64,000 bases of DNA, from positions 310,001 to 374,000 of the forward strand of contig NZ_JACHIG010000001.1 of assembly GCF_014203095.1 (NCBI RefSeq), given 5' to 3'. How positions within the stretch are numbered: the stretch's first letter is position 1; each line of letters opens with the position of its first letter. The DNA is from Prosthecobacter vanneervenii (GTDB taxonomy: Bacteria; Verrucomicrobiota; Verrucomicrobiia; Verrucomicrobiales; Verrucomicrobiaceae). Under the pieces are notes generated by a model. The model saw only the letters and a program-made list of their open reading frames with translations. It made no database searches and was not told the origin of the DNA. A program made the translations under genes and the position numbers. This document shows, piece by piece, positions 50,389-59,711 of the stretch.

Positions 50389-51192
50389 ATGAAAATCATC
50401 CGCTACTCCGACTCTCAAGGGAACATCGCACATGCAGCGCAGCAGGCCGATGGCTCGGCGCTGGTGATTGAGGGAGACATCTTCGGCGAGCACTGCGTGA
50501 CAAACCGCAAGGCGGAGGTGGTGAAGCTGCTGGCACCTGTGCAGCCATTTGCCATTGTGTGCATCGGGCTCAATTACAAAAAGCATGCAGAGGAGACGAA
50601 GGCGGAGCTTCCGAAGCATCCGGTAGTGTTCATGAAACTGCCGAACGTGGTGCAGCACCCCGGCGAGCCGATCCTGCTGCCCACCAAGCTGAAGAGCGAC
50701 AAAGTCGACTACGAGGCGGAGCTGGCGGTCGTGATTGGCAAGAGGGCAAAGAACGTGAGCAAGGCCGATGCGCTTAACTACGTGCTGGGTTACACCTGCG
50801 CCAACGACGTGAGCGCCCGCGACTGGCAGAAGCATGGCGGCGGCGGCCAGTGGTGCCGGGGCAAGTCCTTTGACACCTTCTGCCCGTTGGGGCCTGTGCT
50901 GGTGACGGCGGACGAGATTCCCAATCCGAACAGTCTGGGCATCAAAACCATACTCAACGGCCATACGATGCAGGACTGGAACACCAACGACATGATTTTT
51001 GATGTCCCGACGCTGATCGAATTTCTCAGTGGCAGCACCACGCTGATGCCTGGCACAGTCATCCTTACCGGCACGCCTCATGGTGTGGGCGCAGCTCGCA
51101 CACCACCAGTCTTTATGAGGGATGGGGACAGCGTGAGCGTCGAGATCGAGAAGATCGGCGCGCTGACAAATCCAGTGCGGGACGAGGCCTGA
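50389..51192 (+). CDS. Fumarylacetoacetate hydrolase-family protein
   Basis: A 267-residue FAH-fold enzyme. ATG 50389 (MKIIRYSDSQG) is chosen over an in-frame ATG at 50335 that lies within the palindrome. Family features are CIGLNYKKHAEET near residue 63 and VFMKLPNVVQHPGEPI. The metal glutamates are in DYEAELAVVIGK, with the Asp in TCANDVSARDWQ, then GKSFDTFCPLGP, and GTVILTGTPHGVG near the end. Relatives include 2-keto-3-deoxy-fuconate hydrolase-like, acylpyruvase and oxaloacetate decarboxylase enzymes. Substrate not determinable; cytoplasmic. Confidence 0.9.
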   Translation: MKIIRYSDSQGNIAHAAQQADGSALVIEGDIFGEHCVTNRKAEVVKLLAPVQPFAIVCIGLNYKKHAEETKAELPKHPVVFMKLPNVVQHPGEPILLPTKLKSDKVDYEAELAVVIGKRAKNVSKADALNYVLGYTCANDVSARDWQKHGGGGQWCRGKSFDTFCPLGPVLVTADEIPNPNSLGIKTILNGHTMQDWNTNDMIFDVPTLIEFLSGSTTLMPGTVILTGTPHGVGAARTPPVFMRDGDSVSVEIEKIGALTNPVRDEA

Positions 51193-51206
51193 AAAGCTCC
51201 CAACTT

Positions 51207-51830
51207 TCAGCAGCCCTGTGCCTTCTCCAGTTCGCAGATGAGCATCTCGTAGCGGCGGCGGGGGCAGCACTCTTCCAAGAGACGGCGGAGTGCAGATTTG
51301 TTGTGGACGAAGTGAAATGCCAGGATGTCACACACCGATTCGGGCTCGTCCATGTCTTCCAAGTCCGTGCGCAGCTGCATCATGGAAGCACAACTGTCGT
51401 CAGTGGGCGGGGGCAGGAGTTCCAGAGCCTGAGCCTTGAGCTCGCGCAAGGTTTTGATAGGAGCTGGCTGCGTGAGCACGGGCTCCACCTGCGCGATGCG
51501 GAAAGGCGTTAGTTGCTCCCAGCCCGTGATGCGGACACGGCACACTCCGTACAGCATCACCTGAGAGGTGCCATCCGGGTTCTTAACCGAGGCGCGGATC
51601 AGTCCGGCTGTAACGACCGGGAGCACGCCGTCATGCCCGTCTGACACGCCTACGCAGAACATGCGGTCTGTACGCAGGGCGTGGTCGAGCATGCGGCGGT
51701 AGCGATCTTCAAAAATGAAGAGGGGCAGGAAGCAACCCGGAAAGTGGTAGCACTCGTCGAGCACAATCATTGGGAGAGTGTGCGGGAGCACAAAGCCTTT
51801 GGCAGAGAATGTCTTCGACAAAATGTCCAT
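51207..51830 (-). CDS. Lon N-terminal (LON substrate-binding) domain protein
   Basis: A 207-residue stand-alone Lon N-domain without ATPase or protease parts. ATG 51830 (MDILSKTFSAKGF) is preferred to the open frame start at 51905. The domain shows LPMIVLDECYHFPGCFLPLFIFEDRYRRML, typical of the PUA-like LON fold, with VLPVVTAGLIR and the helical C-terminus ILAFHFVHNKSALRRLLE. Stand-alone members are common and poorly characterised; peptide or substrate binding is assumed. It sits between two unrelated genes and ends 14 bases from the convergent hydrolase. Confidence 0.82.
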   Translation of the reverse strand: MDILSKTFSAKGFVLPHTLPMIVLDECYHFPGCFLPLFIFEDRYRRMLDHALRTDRMFCVGVSDGHDGVLPVVTAGLIRASVKNPDGTSQVMLYGVCRVRITGWEQLTPFRIAQVEPVLTQPAPIKTLRELKAQALELLPPPTDDSCASMMQLRTDLEDMDEPESVCDILAFHFVHNKSALRRLLEECCPRRRYEMLICELEKAQGC

Positions 51831-51926
51831 GCGGTTGTCTGATGCCACCAGATACGTGCGCCAGACGGCGCATGGTTCAGAGATTTCCTCGGCAAAAGTC
51901 AGCAAATGGCGCCGGCCGCTGGCTCC

Positions 51927-54900
51927 TTACAGGCTCTTTAGATAGGCCACAATGTCCCGGATGGACTGCGGTGTGAGGCCGAGCTGCTGAGGCTGGTACA
52001 TCAGGGATCGGCTCATCTTCTTCTGGCTGGCGATGCGGTCCTTGGGCACGGTCTGCACCAGCCCGCCCATGCATTTGATCATGACGGGGTCTCCGCTGGA
52101 AAGGATCATGCCGGTAATGGTGAGGCCGTTCTTGGTCTTGATTTCGCTGCCCTCGTAGCCGTGCGAGATGTCGGCGGAGGGATTGGCGATGGCATTGGCG
52201 ATGACCTCCACCGGCTGCTGGCGGCCGAAGGCGGTGAGATCGGGGCCGAATTCCACGCCTTGCTGGCCCACCTTGTGACATGTGAAGCAAACGGCTATCG
52301 CGGCCTGTCCGCGCTGCACGTCTCCTGCCAGCTTGGCGATCTCCGCCCCCGTGGGGAGTTCGGGCACTCCTTTGAGTTCTGGCGGCATTTCTACGGCAAG
52401 GAGCTTCACTTTTGCCGGGTCATACAGGCCCAGTGTTTTGAGGCCGTTGTCCACATCGTAGGCCTGCCAGTCGTTGCCCTTGCGGTTGAGCAGCCACCAT
52501 TTGGCCAGCTCTTGCATGGGGAAGTTTTTTGCCACGGCCAGCTCCATCATGGCACCGGCGGCTTCGCGGCTTTTCACGAAGGCCAGTCCGGTAATCATGA
52601 GCTTGCGTTGGGCTTCGGTCAGTGTGCTGTCGAGAGCGCGTGCTTTGAAGGCCTCCACGGCCGTAGTCGGGTGCAGGCGCCACGCGGTCCAGGCCTGAGC
52701 CTCTGTCCAGGTGGCTGGCTTGTCCTGGCAGATGGCCGCATAGAGTCCAGCCTCTTTGCCTTCGGCACCGAGGCCAAGTGCTTCGAGGTAGGCACGGTCT
52801 TTGCCGTCAAACTGCTGAGCCAGCTTTACGAGCAGCGGCAGGCTTTGAGCCTCTGGCACCTCCCGCAGCGTCAGCGCCACTTCGCGACGGACGGCGGCGG
52901 AGGAATCATTGACCATCGTGGAGGCCATGCTCAGCACATCCACACCGGCACGGCGCAGGGCACGGTAAGCTACGAGGCGCTGCTCTTCAGACTTCGACTC
53001 CAGCCAGGGTTTCACCTGGGCCACTCCTTCTTTTCCCATCTGGGCGAGCAGCCACGCGGCACGGGCGGCGATGTAGGCATTGTCATCTTTGAGCAATGCA
53101 GCGACGGCAGGCACAGCTTTGGCACCCTGGGATTTGAGCGCGTTGAAGCCGCTGAAGCGCACATTCGGCGCGGGGCTTTTCAGGGCGGCGATCTGGCCTT
53201 CGGTGGTGTCCAGCTTCAGCGCAGGCACATTGGAGATAAAACCCTTTGGCGCGATCCGGTAGATCGTGCCGGTGTAGCGCTCGTCCAGCGTTCCGTGGCC
53301 GCCCACGCGGGCGTCAAACCAGTCAGCTACATAAATGGCACCATCGGGGCCCACCGTCACATCGCTGGGGCGGAAGCGCGTCTTGAGTTCGCCAGAGGGC
53401 TTGCCGCCGAGGAAATCGGAGCCGGCGAATTCCTTCTCCTTGTTGGAGGTCATGAAATCAAAACGCTCCAGCTTCCAGCCTGCGCCATCGTGCTTGGGCA
53501 GGTAGCCAAAGACGACGTTCTTGCCCGCCTCGCAGGCAAGAAGAAGGCCGTTCCATTTTTTATCGAGCGCGCCGTTTTCATAAAAGGCCACGCCTGTGGG
53601 CGAGCCGCCGCCATAAACATCTCCTGCTGGCATGGTGCCGGGGTCTTCCTGACGCCACTCAGCGGTGGGCGTATCCTGACCGGGGCGCTTGTCGGCCCCC
53701 CAGGAGCGCAGGCCGTCGGCGGAGGCAAAGCCTGCATTGCCCCCCTCCATCACGGGGGTGATGCGGCAGGCGGGCGGGTCGTCATTGTCGCTCTGGAACA
53801 CATCACCAAAGGAGGTGACGGTTTGCTCGTAGCTGTTTCGGTAATTGTGGCCGATGATCGTCACCCCTGTGCCATCGGGATTCATGCGCGCGCCAAAGCC
53901 GCCGATCCACACATGGCCGTCGTCGCTTTTCAGGCCGGCCAGTTCCTGCATCATGTAGGGGCTGCCCATGCTGAAGGTCTTGCCGGAGCGGTCGGTGAAT
54001 TTCGCGCCAGTGTTTCCCTGGTTCCAGTACCACTGGCCGTCAGGCCCGGCGGTCACACTGTGCAAGCTGTGGTCGTGCTGGCGGCCGCCAAAGCCGGTGA
54101 GCAGGGCCTCGCGCTTGTCCACGGTGGGATCAAATTTGCCATCGCTATTCACGTCGGTGTACACCAGCAGATCAGGGGGCTGGGAGACGACGATCTTGTT
54201 TCCCAGCACCGCCACACCCAGCGGTGCAGCTAATGCGGGCTCCTGCACAAAGACGGTGCTCTTGTCCGCACGACCTGAGCCGGTGGTGTCTTCGAGAATT
54301 ACGATGCGGTCGCCTTCGGGCCTGCGGCTCCCCTTGCTGCGGTAGTTTACACCTTCAGCCACCCAGAGGCGGCCCTGGGCATCGAAGTCGATGTTGGTGG
54401 GGTTAAACAAAGCCGGAGAGGTGGCCCAGACTGTGACCTCCAGCCCTTCGGGCACCGAGAAAAGATCCGCAGGCACCTCGGTCTTGCCATCATCCACGAG
54501 GGGTGGCGGGGGCTTGGGCGCGCCGGGAGGTGTTTCGGTGTACACCTGAAATTTGATCGAGGCATCGCTGGGTTTGCCACCACGGATCATACCGCCGTCA
54601 TCCAGTGCCACCTGCGCCGTGAAGCCTTGCACCCCCGGCGGCAGATCGAAGGCTATGACCGAGTAGGCATGGGTGCCGATGCCAGTGGTGTAGCTCTGCC
54701 CGTTGATCAGCAGGGGCTTGCCCATGGCGGATTTGCCCACGTTTGTGCCGCCTGAGCCCTGGCTGCTGGTTTTCCACTTGAGCTTGGTCAGGTCCTTGGT
54801 GCTGCCATCTGCCATGATGAGCTTGGGGTCGATCCAGTCCGCCCAGTCGCAGCTGATGCCTCCTTCATCCGTCACCACCAGGAAGAGTTCCTTGGCTCCC

Positions 54901-55037
54901 TTGAGAGATGCCTCCACCTTTTGCAGACGTGGGGCGCTGGTGCTGGTGATCTTCGGGCTTTCAAACACCGGCTTGGCAGCGTAGGCCAGAGTGGCGGTGC
55001 CAAGCAGTACGAGGAAGGTGAGGGGAGAAGGCATCAT
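51927..55037 (-). CDS. Secreted PVC-type heme-binding protein with NPCBM-like domain
   Basis: About 1,036 residues. The ATG pair at 55037/55034 starts signal peptide MMPSPLTFLVLLGTATLAYA. Residues about 40-170 resemble an NPCBM carbohydrate-binding domain (LLINGQSYTTGIGTHAYSVI, QVALDDGG). A PVC dehydrogenase-type propeller follows at about 185-560 (NIDFDAQGRLWVAEGVNYRS, VGPDGAIYVADWFDARVGGH). Alpha-helical HEAT-like repeats come next. A C-terminal cytochrome c carries heme motif CFTCHKVGQQGVEFGPDL near residue 917 and SRSLMYQPQQLGL near the end. It shares architecture with the heme protein at 41.8-44.9 kb. Sugar binding plus heme suggests polysaccharide oxidation, an inference. Confidence 0.9.
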   Translation of the reverse strand: MMPSPLTFLVLLGTATLAYAAKPVFESPKITSTSAPRLQKVEASLKGAKELFLVVTDEGGISCDWADWIDPKLIMADGSTKDLTKLKWKTSSQGSGGTNVGKSAMGKPLLINGQSYTTGIGTHAYSVIAFDLPPGVQGFTAQVALDDGGMIRGGKPSDASIKFQVYTETPPGAPKPPPPLVDDGKTEVPADLFSVPEGLEVTVWATSPALFNPTNIDFDAQGRLWVAEGVNYRSKGSRRPEGDRIVILEDTTGSGRADKSTVFVQEPALAAPLGVAVLGNKIVVSQPPDLLVYTDVNSDGKFDPTVDKREALLTGFGGRQHDHSLHSVTAGPDGQWYWNQGNTGAKFTDRSGKTFSMGSPYMMQELAGLKSDDGHVWIGGFGARMNPDGTGVTIIGHNYRNSYEQTVTSFGDVFQSDNDDPPACRITPVMEGGNAGFASADGLRSWGADKRPGQDTPTAEWRQEDPGTMPAGDVYGGGSPTGVAFYENGALDKKWNGLLLACEAGKNVVFGYLPKHDGAGWKLERFDFMTSNKEKEFAGSDFLGGKPSGELKTRFRPSDVTVGPDGAIYVADWFDARVGGHGTLDERYTGTIYRIAPKGFISNVPALKLDTTEGQIAALKSPAPNVRFSGFNALKSQGAKAVPAVAALLKDDNAYIAARAAWLLAQMGKEGVAQVKPWLESKSEEQRLVAYRALRRAGVDVLSMASTMVNDSSAAVRREVALTLREVPEAQSLPLLVKLAQQFDGKDRAYLEALGLGAEGKEAGLYAAICQDKPATWTEAQAWTAWRLHPTTAVEAFKARALDSTLTEAQRKLMITGLAFVKSREAAGAMMELAVAKNFPMQELAKWWLLNRKGNDWQAYDVDNGLKTLGLYDPAKVKLLAVEMPPELKGVPELPTGAEIAKLAGDVQRGQAAIAVCFTCHKVGQQGVEFGPDLTAFGRQQPVEVIANAIANPSADISHGYEGSEIKTKNGLTITGMILSSGDPVMIKCMGGLVQTVPKDRIASQKKMSRSLMYQPQQLGLTPQSIRDIVAYLKSL

Positions 55038-55163
55038 GGGGGAAGGGAATTTTCCAGAGCGGGCCCACGCTCTCAACTACTTTGTCCTGCCGGGCGGGAC
55101 AGCCAGACAGCCACGAGTTTGGCTTGTGATGCGGGAAACCTTCTCCAGATTCAGCGGTCAACC

Positions 55164-55688
55164 ATGAAACACATCGTTCTTCTTTTGAGTGCGGCCCTGC
55201 TAGTCTCCTGCCAGAGCACCCTCCCTGACTATCAGGCGGGCAGCGCCGCAGAGGCCAAAGCCTACGTGAAGCGTGCGGTGGAGACGGGCGTGGCCCCCAA
55301 GTCCACCGAAGCCGAACTGATCGCCGACAAGTCTGCAGGGAAGCCGCAGGAGGGCAAATGGGACGCTCAGAAGATCGAGCGCTACATCAGTCGTTACATC
55401 GAGGAGAATCCCCGTGTGGTGGCGATTAACCGGGCTGCTAATCGTGGCCAGATTACCGAAAAGGTACGGCAGCTCATGATCGCCGAAGTAGAGGCACAGA
55501 AGGAGCGTGAGGCCGAAGAGCGAGCAGCTGCGCTTCAGTACTCTTCTTCCGCCCTCAATCAAACCGCCACCCAGATCAATCAAGGCTCCTCCTATCGCAT
55601 GAATTCCGCTCTGATGCAGAATCCTTCCACCAGTTCGCCTTATGGCGGTGGCTATGGCGCAGGGCTGAGCAACGGTGCCCCCTACTAA
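55164..55688 (+). CDS. Predicted lipoprotein of unknown function
   Basis: A 174-residue lipoprotein. ATG 55164 begins signal MKHIVLLLSAALLVSC with the lipobox cysteine at residue 16. The mature protein has a helical, charged middle (KIERYISRYIEENPRVVAIN; VRQLMIAEVEAQKEREAEER) likely to form coiled coil, and a low-complexity Ser/Gly/Tyr tail. I do not recognise the family. It is divergent from the heme protein gene, with about 126 bases between the starts, and is followed by hemB after about 100 bases. Confidence 0.8.
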   Translation: MKHIVLLLSAALLVSCQSTLPDYQAGSAAEAKAYVKRAVETGVAPKSTEAELIADKSAGKPQEGKWDAQKIERYISRYIEENPRVVAINRAANRGQITEKVRQLMIAEVEAQKEREAEERAAALQYSSSALNQTATQINQGSSYRMNSALMQNPSTSSPYGGGYGAGLSNGAPY

Positions 55689-55787
55689 GAGTCCGGACTG
55701 CTGGCTTTAACATGACAAGAGACTGGCATGGCTGAAATGCCAGGCACTCTTTGCCGTTCGAGCTGTTAGATTGCTTTTACACTTCCA

Positions 55788-56762
55788 ATGAACCTTCCGA
55801 TCCGCCCCCGTCGTAACCGTCAATCTCCGGCCATCCGTGACCTCGTCCGTGAGACTGAGCTCACACCAGGTCATCTGATCTACCCGCTCTTCATTCAGGA
55901 AGGCGACGCCAACACACCGATTGATTCCATGCCTGGATGCACCCGCTGGAGCATCCAGGGGCTGGTGAAGGAGGCAGGGGAAGCCCATGCGCTGGGGGTT
56001 CCGGCTGTGGTTTTGTTTCCACGCATTCCGGATGAGCTCAAGACGCGTGGCGCCGAGGCCTGCCATGCCGACGATGGTCTGGTGCCACGCGCTATCCGTG
56101 CGCTGAAAAGCGCCCATCCTACCTTGGCCGTGATCACCGATGTGGCGCTGGATCCTTACAACAGCGACGGTCACGACGGTCTCGTTTCCGATGATGGCCG
56201 CATCTTGAATGATGAGACCGTGGCCGTGCTCTGCCAGCAGGCTCTCTGTCATGCGCGAGCGGGCGCGGATATCGTGGCCCCAAGCGATATGATGGACGGT
56301 CGTGTGGCCGCGCTGCGTGCCGCACTGGATGGTGCCGGCTTCCAAGCTGTCTCGATCATGAGTTACACCGCCAAATATGCCAGCGCCTACTACGGCCCGT
56401 TCCGTGGTGCGCTGGATTCGGCCCCCAAAGCAGGTGACAAGAAGACCTACCAGATGGACCCTGCCAATGTGCGCGAGGCATTGCGTGAGGCTGCACTGGA
56501 TGAAGAGGAGGGCGCAGACATCCTCATGGTGAAGCCTGCTGGTCCGTATCTTGACATCATCGCCAAACTCCGTGCCGCCAGCCCGCTGCCCATCGCGGCA
56601 TATCAGGTGAGCGGAGAATATCTCATGATCAAGGCCGGTGCTGCCGGTGGCTGGATCGACGAAACCAAGATCGTGAACGAGTCTCTCATCGGCATTCGCC
56701 GCGCAGGGGCGGACATGATTCTGACCTATTTTGCCAAGCAGTGGTCGGCTGCGTGGCGCTGA
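55788..56762 (+). CDS. hemB: Delta-aminolevulinic acid dehydratase (porphobilinogen synthase)
   Basis: A 324-residue enzyme that condenses two 5-aminolevulinates to porphobilinogen for heme synthesis. The Schiff-base lysines are Lys196 in SYTAKYASAYYG and Lys249 in LMVKPAGPYLD. The metal site in DVALDPYNSDGHDG has Asp122 and Asp130 where zinc enzymes have cysteines, so it belongs to the magnesium/aspartate-rich type seen in Pseudomonas and Bradyrhizobium. VAPSDMMDGRV is also typical. Given the heme proteins nearby, heme supply is relevant to the region, but no operon links them. The stop is 1 base from the convergent next gene. Confidence 0.95.
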   Translation: MNLPIRPRRNRQSPAIRDLVRETELTPGHLIYPLFIQEGDANTPIDSMPGCTRWSIQGLVKEAGEAHALGVPAVVLFPRIPDELKTRGAEACHADDGLVPRAIRALKSAHPTLAVITDVALDPYNSDGHDGLVSDDGRILNDETVAVLCQQALCHARAGADIVAPSDMMDGRVAALRAALDGAGFQAVSIMSYTAKYASAYYGPFRGALDSAPKAGDKKTYQMDPANVREALREAALDEEEGADILMVKPAGPYLDIIAKLRAASPLPIAAYQVSGEYLMIKAGAAGGWIDETKIVNESLIGIRRAGADMILTYFAKQWSAAWR

Positions 56763-56763
56763 G

Positions 56764-58464
56764 CTACTTCTTCTTCGACTTTGCTTTGGTGCCGCCGGTT
56801 TTGGTTGTGCCAGATTTTACGGGCTCAGCCGGAGGCTCGGGAGAGATGGGGGCAGGGGCTGGGGGTGAGGTTCCTGTAGGCGCAGGTGTGGCCGGCGGTG
56901 CGCCTAATGGCGGCATGCTGCTCGCAGGCGGGCTGGTTGGAGATCCTGGAGCCGCAGGAGGCGGGATGGCAGTAGCGGGAGTTCCAGGTGAGGCAGTCGT
57001 AGTGGGGGCTGTGCCAGGGATTGCTGGTGCGGTGGTGGCTGTAGGCGCAGGAGGCGGCTCGGGCTTCTTGAACGGGTCCTCCCACGTATAGAGCTCGTAG
57101 CCTGCACCGAGACCGCCGACTTCTCCAATGAGCGAGAGGCATTTTTCCTTCCACTTCACAAGGTCGGGTGGCCCGCGCTCTTTATCCGCAGTGCCGGGGA
57201 AGATGAGATAGGTCACCTTGAGATCGCTCTCCGGGCGGATATAGGGGGTGGCCTTGGGGTTGATGGTCTTGGCCATGAGCAGAGAGGCCTCACCCATCTT
57301 GAAGCTGGGGCCGTAGTCACCGCAGATGGCGGGGTAGATTTTGCCTTCGTGAATGACGGCGGCGTAGTCGCCGATCTGCGGGGTGTGCTTGTTCTGGTCC
57401 GCATAGCCGCGGAAGAGCAAGGAGAGCACAATGAAGGGGTCTTTCTCCGCAATGAGGCTGCTGCGGGCTTTGAAATCGCTGATCTCGAGCTTGAGCTGGT
57501 CGATCATGACCTTCAGCTCCCGATTGCGCGCGGCGCTGAGTCCTTTCTTGGAAAATTCATCCTGTGCTTTTTGCAGGCGCTCCTCCCATTTGGCCTGCAG
57601 CGGGTTGGGCGTCTTGGAGGTCTTGGCCCAGGCGTAGCTGGTAAAGGGCTGGTAGTAATCCGAGAGGTAGATGTATTCATCCAGCGTGGGCATGCGGTCG
57701 CCGTCGGAGCCGTCGGCTACCACGTCCATCTCAGATTGGATGAGGAGGGCTCGGCGCTGGGTGGCAGGATGGGTCATCTCCAGGATGGTCTCGGTGTCAT
57801 AGAAGTTGTGACGGTCCAGGATCTTGTTCAGGCGTGTGAGATCGTTCTGAACGCGGTGAGTCTTGTTTTCGTATAGCTTGTGGTAGAAGCCGCTGACCTT
57901 GGCGCTGCTGAGCATGGTCTCCAATCCCGGCAGCATGGTGGGCAGGTTCTTGTTGATACGCGAGAGTTCGGCCATCGTCTGGTTGGCCTTTGGTACACGA
58001 ATGCTGAGCTGAAACTCCGCCTTGTAGGCTTCGGGGTCCAGACGCTCCAGGCTGGCAAAGCCGCCTTCCTCAGTGATGAGGTTGGTCTTGACGGTGATTC
58101 CATTGAAAAGCGTGGCCACGTCCACATCTTTGCGTGCGATGAACTTCTCCGGCAGCGGTGGCTGCACCTCGCGGATGACCTCCCTGGTCACTTCCTTGAC
58201 CACAGGAACTTCTTTGATCACGTCCCGCAGCACATCGCGGGTGACGATGCGCTCTTTGGCCCCGCGTGCGGAAGCCACAATGTCCTGGATGCCGCGTTTG
58301 ATCTTGCCCGCAAAGGGGGTGAAGGGCAGCACCAGCGCGGTGAGCAGAGTCAGCAAAAACACCGTGCGGATAAGCGAGCTGAGGCAGCCGCGCTTTTTGG
58401 GCGTCGGGCTGGCTGTGGCGGTGGACTGGCCGTCAGTGGCGGATTGAGGAGATTCCAAAGACAT
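56764..58464 (-). CDS. Membrane-anchored protein with GH75 (chitosanase)-like domain and Pro/Ala-rich tail
   Basis: 566 residues. A short cytoplasmic N-terminus precedes one membrane helix (SLIRTVFLLTLLTALVLPFT, residues about 30-50). A heptad-like stretch rich in VIKEVPVVKEVTREVIREV suggests coiled coil. The middle (residues about 110-350) is helical. At about 380-480 the sequence IGDYAAVIHEGKIYPAICGD followed by GPSFKMGEASLLMAKTIN resembles the catalytic region of GH75 chitosanases, including the Asp and Glu. The last 95 residues are Pro/Ala/Thr-rich and end in KSKKK. Chitosan or other beta-glycan hydrolysis is an inference from this resemblance only. Confidence 0.75.
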   Translation of the reverse strand: MSLESPQSATDGQSTATASPTPKKRGCLSSLIRTVFLLTLLTALVLPFTPFAGKIKRGIQDIVASARGAKERIVTRDVLRDVIKEVPVVKEVTREVIREVQPPLPEKFIARKDVDVATLFNGITVKTNLITEEGGFASLERLDPEAYKAEFQLSIRVPKANQTMAELSRINKNLPTMLPGLETMLSSAKVSGFYHKLYENKTHRVQNDLTRLNKILDRHNFYDTETILEMTHPATQRRALLIQSEMDVVADGSDGDRMPTLDEYIYLSDYYQPFTSYAWAKTSKTPNPLQAKWEERLQKAQDEFSKKGLSAARNRELKVMIDQLKLEISDFKARSSLIAEKDPFIVLSLLFRGYADQNKHTPQIGDYAAVIHEGKIYPAICGDYGPSFKMGEASLLMAKTINPKATPYIRPESDLKVTYLIFPGTADKERGPPDLVKWKEKCLSLIGEVGGLGAGYELYTWEDPFKKPEPPPAPTATTAPAIPGTAPTTTASPGTPATAIPPPAAPGSPTSPPASSMPPLGAPPATPAPTGTSPPAPAPISPEPPAEPVKSGTTKTGGTKAKSKKK

Positions 58465-58518
58465 ACGTGCGCTAAAATGTAACCACGTTTCAGCGCCGTG
58501 GCGAGCGCGTCGTCATCG

Positions 58519-59196
58519 TCAGCCTTCCTCCAGGCGGCCTTCCTTGAGGATAAGCCGGCGGTCTCCACGCTTGGCCAGGGTCTGGTCATGCGTGACCACG
58601 ACGAGGGTCTTTTTAGCCTCGTCCACCACTTGCATGAGCATGTCGATCACGCCGCCACCGGTGCTGGCGTCGAGATTTCCGGTAGGCTCGTCGGCGTAGA
58701 TGATGCCGGGATTGTTGATCAGAGCGCGGGCAATGGCCACACGCTGCTGCTCGCCGCCAGAGAGTTCGGTGGGCAGATGCTGCAGGCGTGCGCTCAGGCC
58801 CACCTTGTCCAGCAGTTCGCGGGCGCGGGCCTCGGCCTTGCGGCCGCCGATCATGGAGGGCAGCATCACATTTTCCAATGCAGTGAGTTCTGGCAGCAGG
58901 AAGTAATGCTGAAAGACGAAGCCCATGACCTGGTTACGCGTACGTGCGCGCTCTTCCGCAGCGGTGTGATAGAGCGAGCGCCCGTGCACCATCACATCTC
59001 CGGAGGTGGGCTGCTCCAGGCCGCCGAGCACGTAGAGCAGGGTGGTCTTGCCCGCGCCGGACTGGCCGCAGAGAAAAACCTTCTCCCCAGCAGCGACTTC
59101 GAGATTCACCCCCTTTAGCACCGGCAGGTCATGCCCGGCGAGGTGGTAGGTACGATGCACATCCTGTGCGGCGAGTGGGGCGGCTTGCTGGCTCAT
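58519..59196 (-). CDS. ABC transporter ATP-binding protein (LolD/MacB-type)
   Basis: A 225-residue ATPase of the LolD/MacB subfamily. ATG 59196 (MSQQAAPLAAQDVH) is chosen over an upstream in-frame ATG at 59241 that overlaps the neighbour. Walker A GQSGAGKTT is near residue 45, Q-loop VFQHYFLLPELTALENV near 90, signature LSGGEQQR near 145, Walker B IIYADEPTG near 165, and the switch His in VVTHDQ. The VFQHYFLLPELTALENV pattern is characteristic of LolD. No permease (LolC/E) is next to it, so partners must be elsewhere. Confidence 0.88.
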   Translation of the reverse strand: MSQQAAPLAAQDVHRTYHLAGHDLPVLKGVNLEVAAGEKVFLCGQSGAGKTTLLYVLGGLEQPTSGDVMVHGRSLYHTAAEERARTRNQVMGFVFQHYFLLPELTALENVMLPSMIGGRKAEARARELLDKVGLSARLQHLPTELSGGEQQRVAIARALINNPGIIYADEPTGNLDASTGGGVIDMLMQVVDEAKKTLVVVTHDQTLAKRGDRRLILKEGRLEEG

Positions 59197-59237
59197 GAAA
59201 AAGAGGTAAGCATACGCTCCGCAGATGCCACGCGGCG

Positions 59238-59699
59238 TCAAGGCATGATGCCCGCTAGTGTACGCTGCCGCAGCGCCTCATACATGACAATGCCGGCAGC
59301 AGTGGCCAGATTCAGGCTGCGGGTGCCCTGCATGGGAATGCTCAGGCACTGCTCCGTGCGGATGACGGAGGGCGGGATGCCACGTGTCTCCGGGCCAAAG
59401 ACGAGATAGAGATCCTCAGCGGAGAGGCTGGTGTCCCAGTAGGTTTTTTCACCCTGGCACTCGATGAAATAGAGGACTGCATCCAGGGGCATGGAGGTGC
59501 GCAGATCCTCCCAGCGCTCCCACACGTGCACGTCCACTTCCTGCCAGTAGTCCAGCCCGGCGCGTTTGAGCTGCTTGTCGTCCAGGCTGAAGCCCAGCGG
59601 CTTGATCAGGTGAAGTCGCGCTCCGGCTGCCAGGCAAAGCCGACCGATCGCCCCCGTATTGTGTGGGATCTCCGGCTGGAAGAGGACGATGTGCAGCAT
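59238..59699 (-). CDS. trmL: tRNA (cytidine(34)-2'-O)-methyltransferase
   Basis: A 153-residue SPOUT-class methyltransferase that methylates the wobble nucleotide of tRNA-Leu isoacceptors. Diagnostic motifs are QPEIPHNTGAIGRLC at the N-terminus, LGFSLDDKQLKRAGLDYW, the knot motif FGPETRGIP near residue 100, and RSLNLATAAGIVMYEALRQ near the end, which holds the SAM-binding deep trefoil knot. Length and motifs fit TrmL. It sits in a minus-strand run with the GtrA protein and ABC ATPase, with gaps of 12 and 41 bases. Confidence 0.93.
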   Translation of the reverse strand: MLHIVLFQPEIPHNTGAIGRLCLAAGARLHLIKPLGFSLDDKQLKRAGLDYWQEVDVHVWERWEDLRTSMPLDAVLYFIECQGEKTYWDTSLSAEDLYLVFGPETRGIPPSVIRTEQCLSIPMQGTRSLNLATAAGIVMYEALRQRTLAGIMP

Positions 59700-59711
59700 C
59701 GTTCGTGCAAC

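Noticed and set aside
52161..54233. 690-residue plus-strand open frame opposite the heme protein
   Set aside because: Antisense shadow of a gene with clear domains and heme motif; its translation is Gly/Ala/His/Val-rich with no family features, as expected from high-GC antisense frames.
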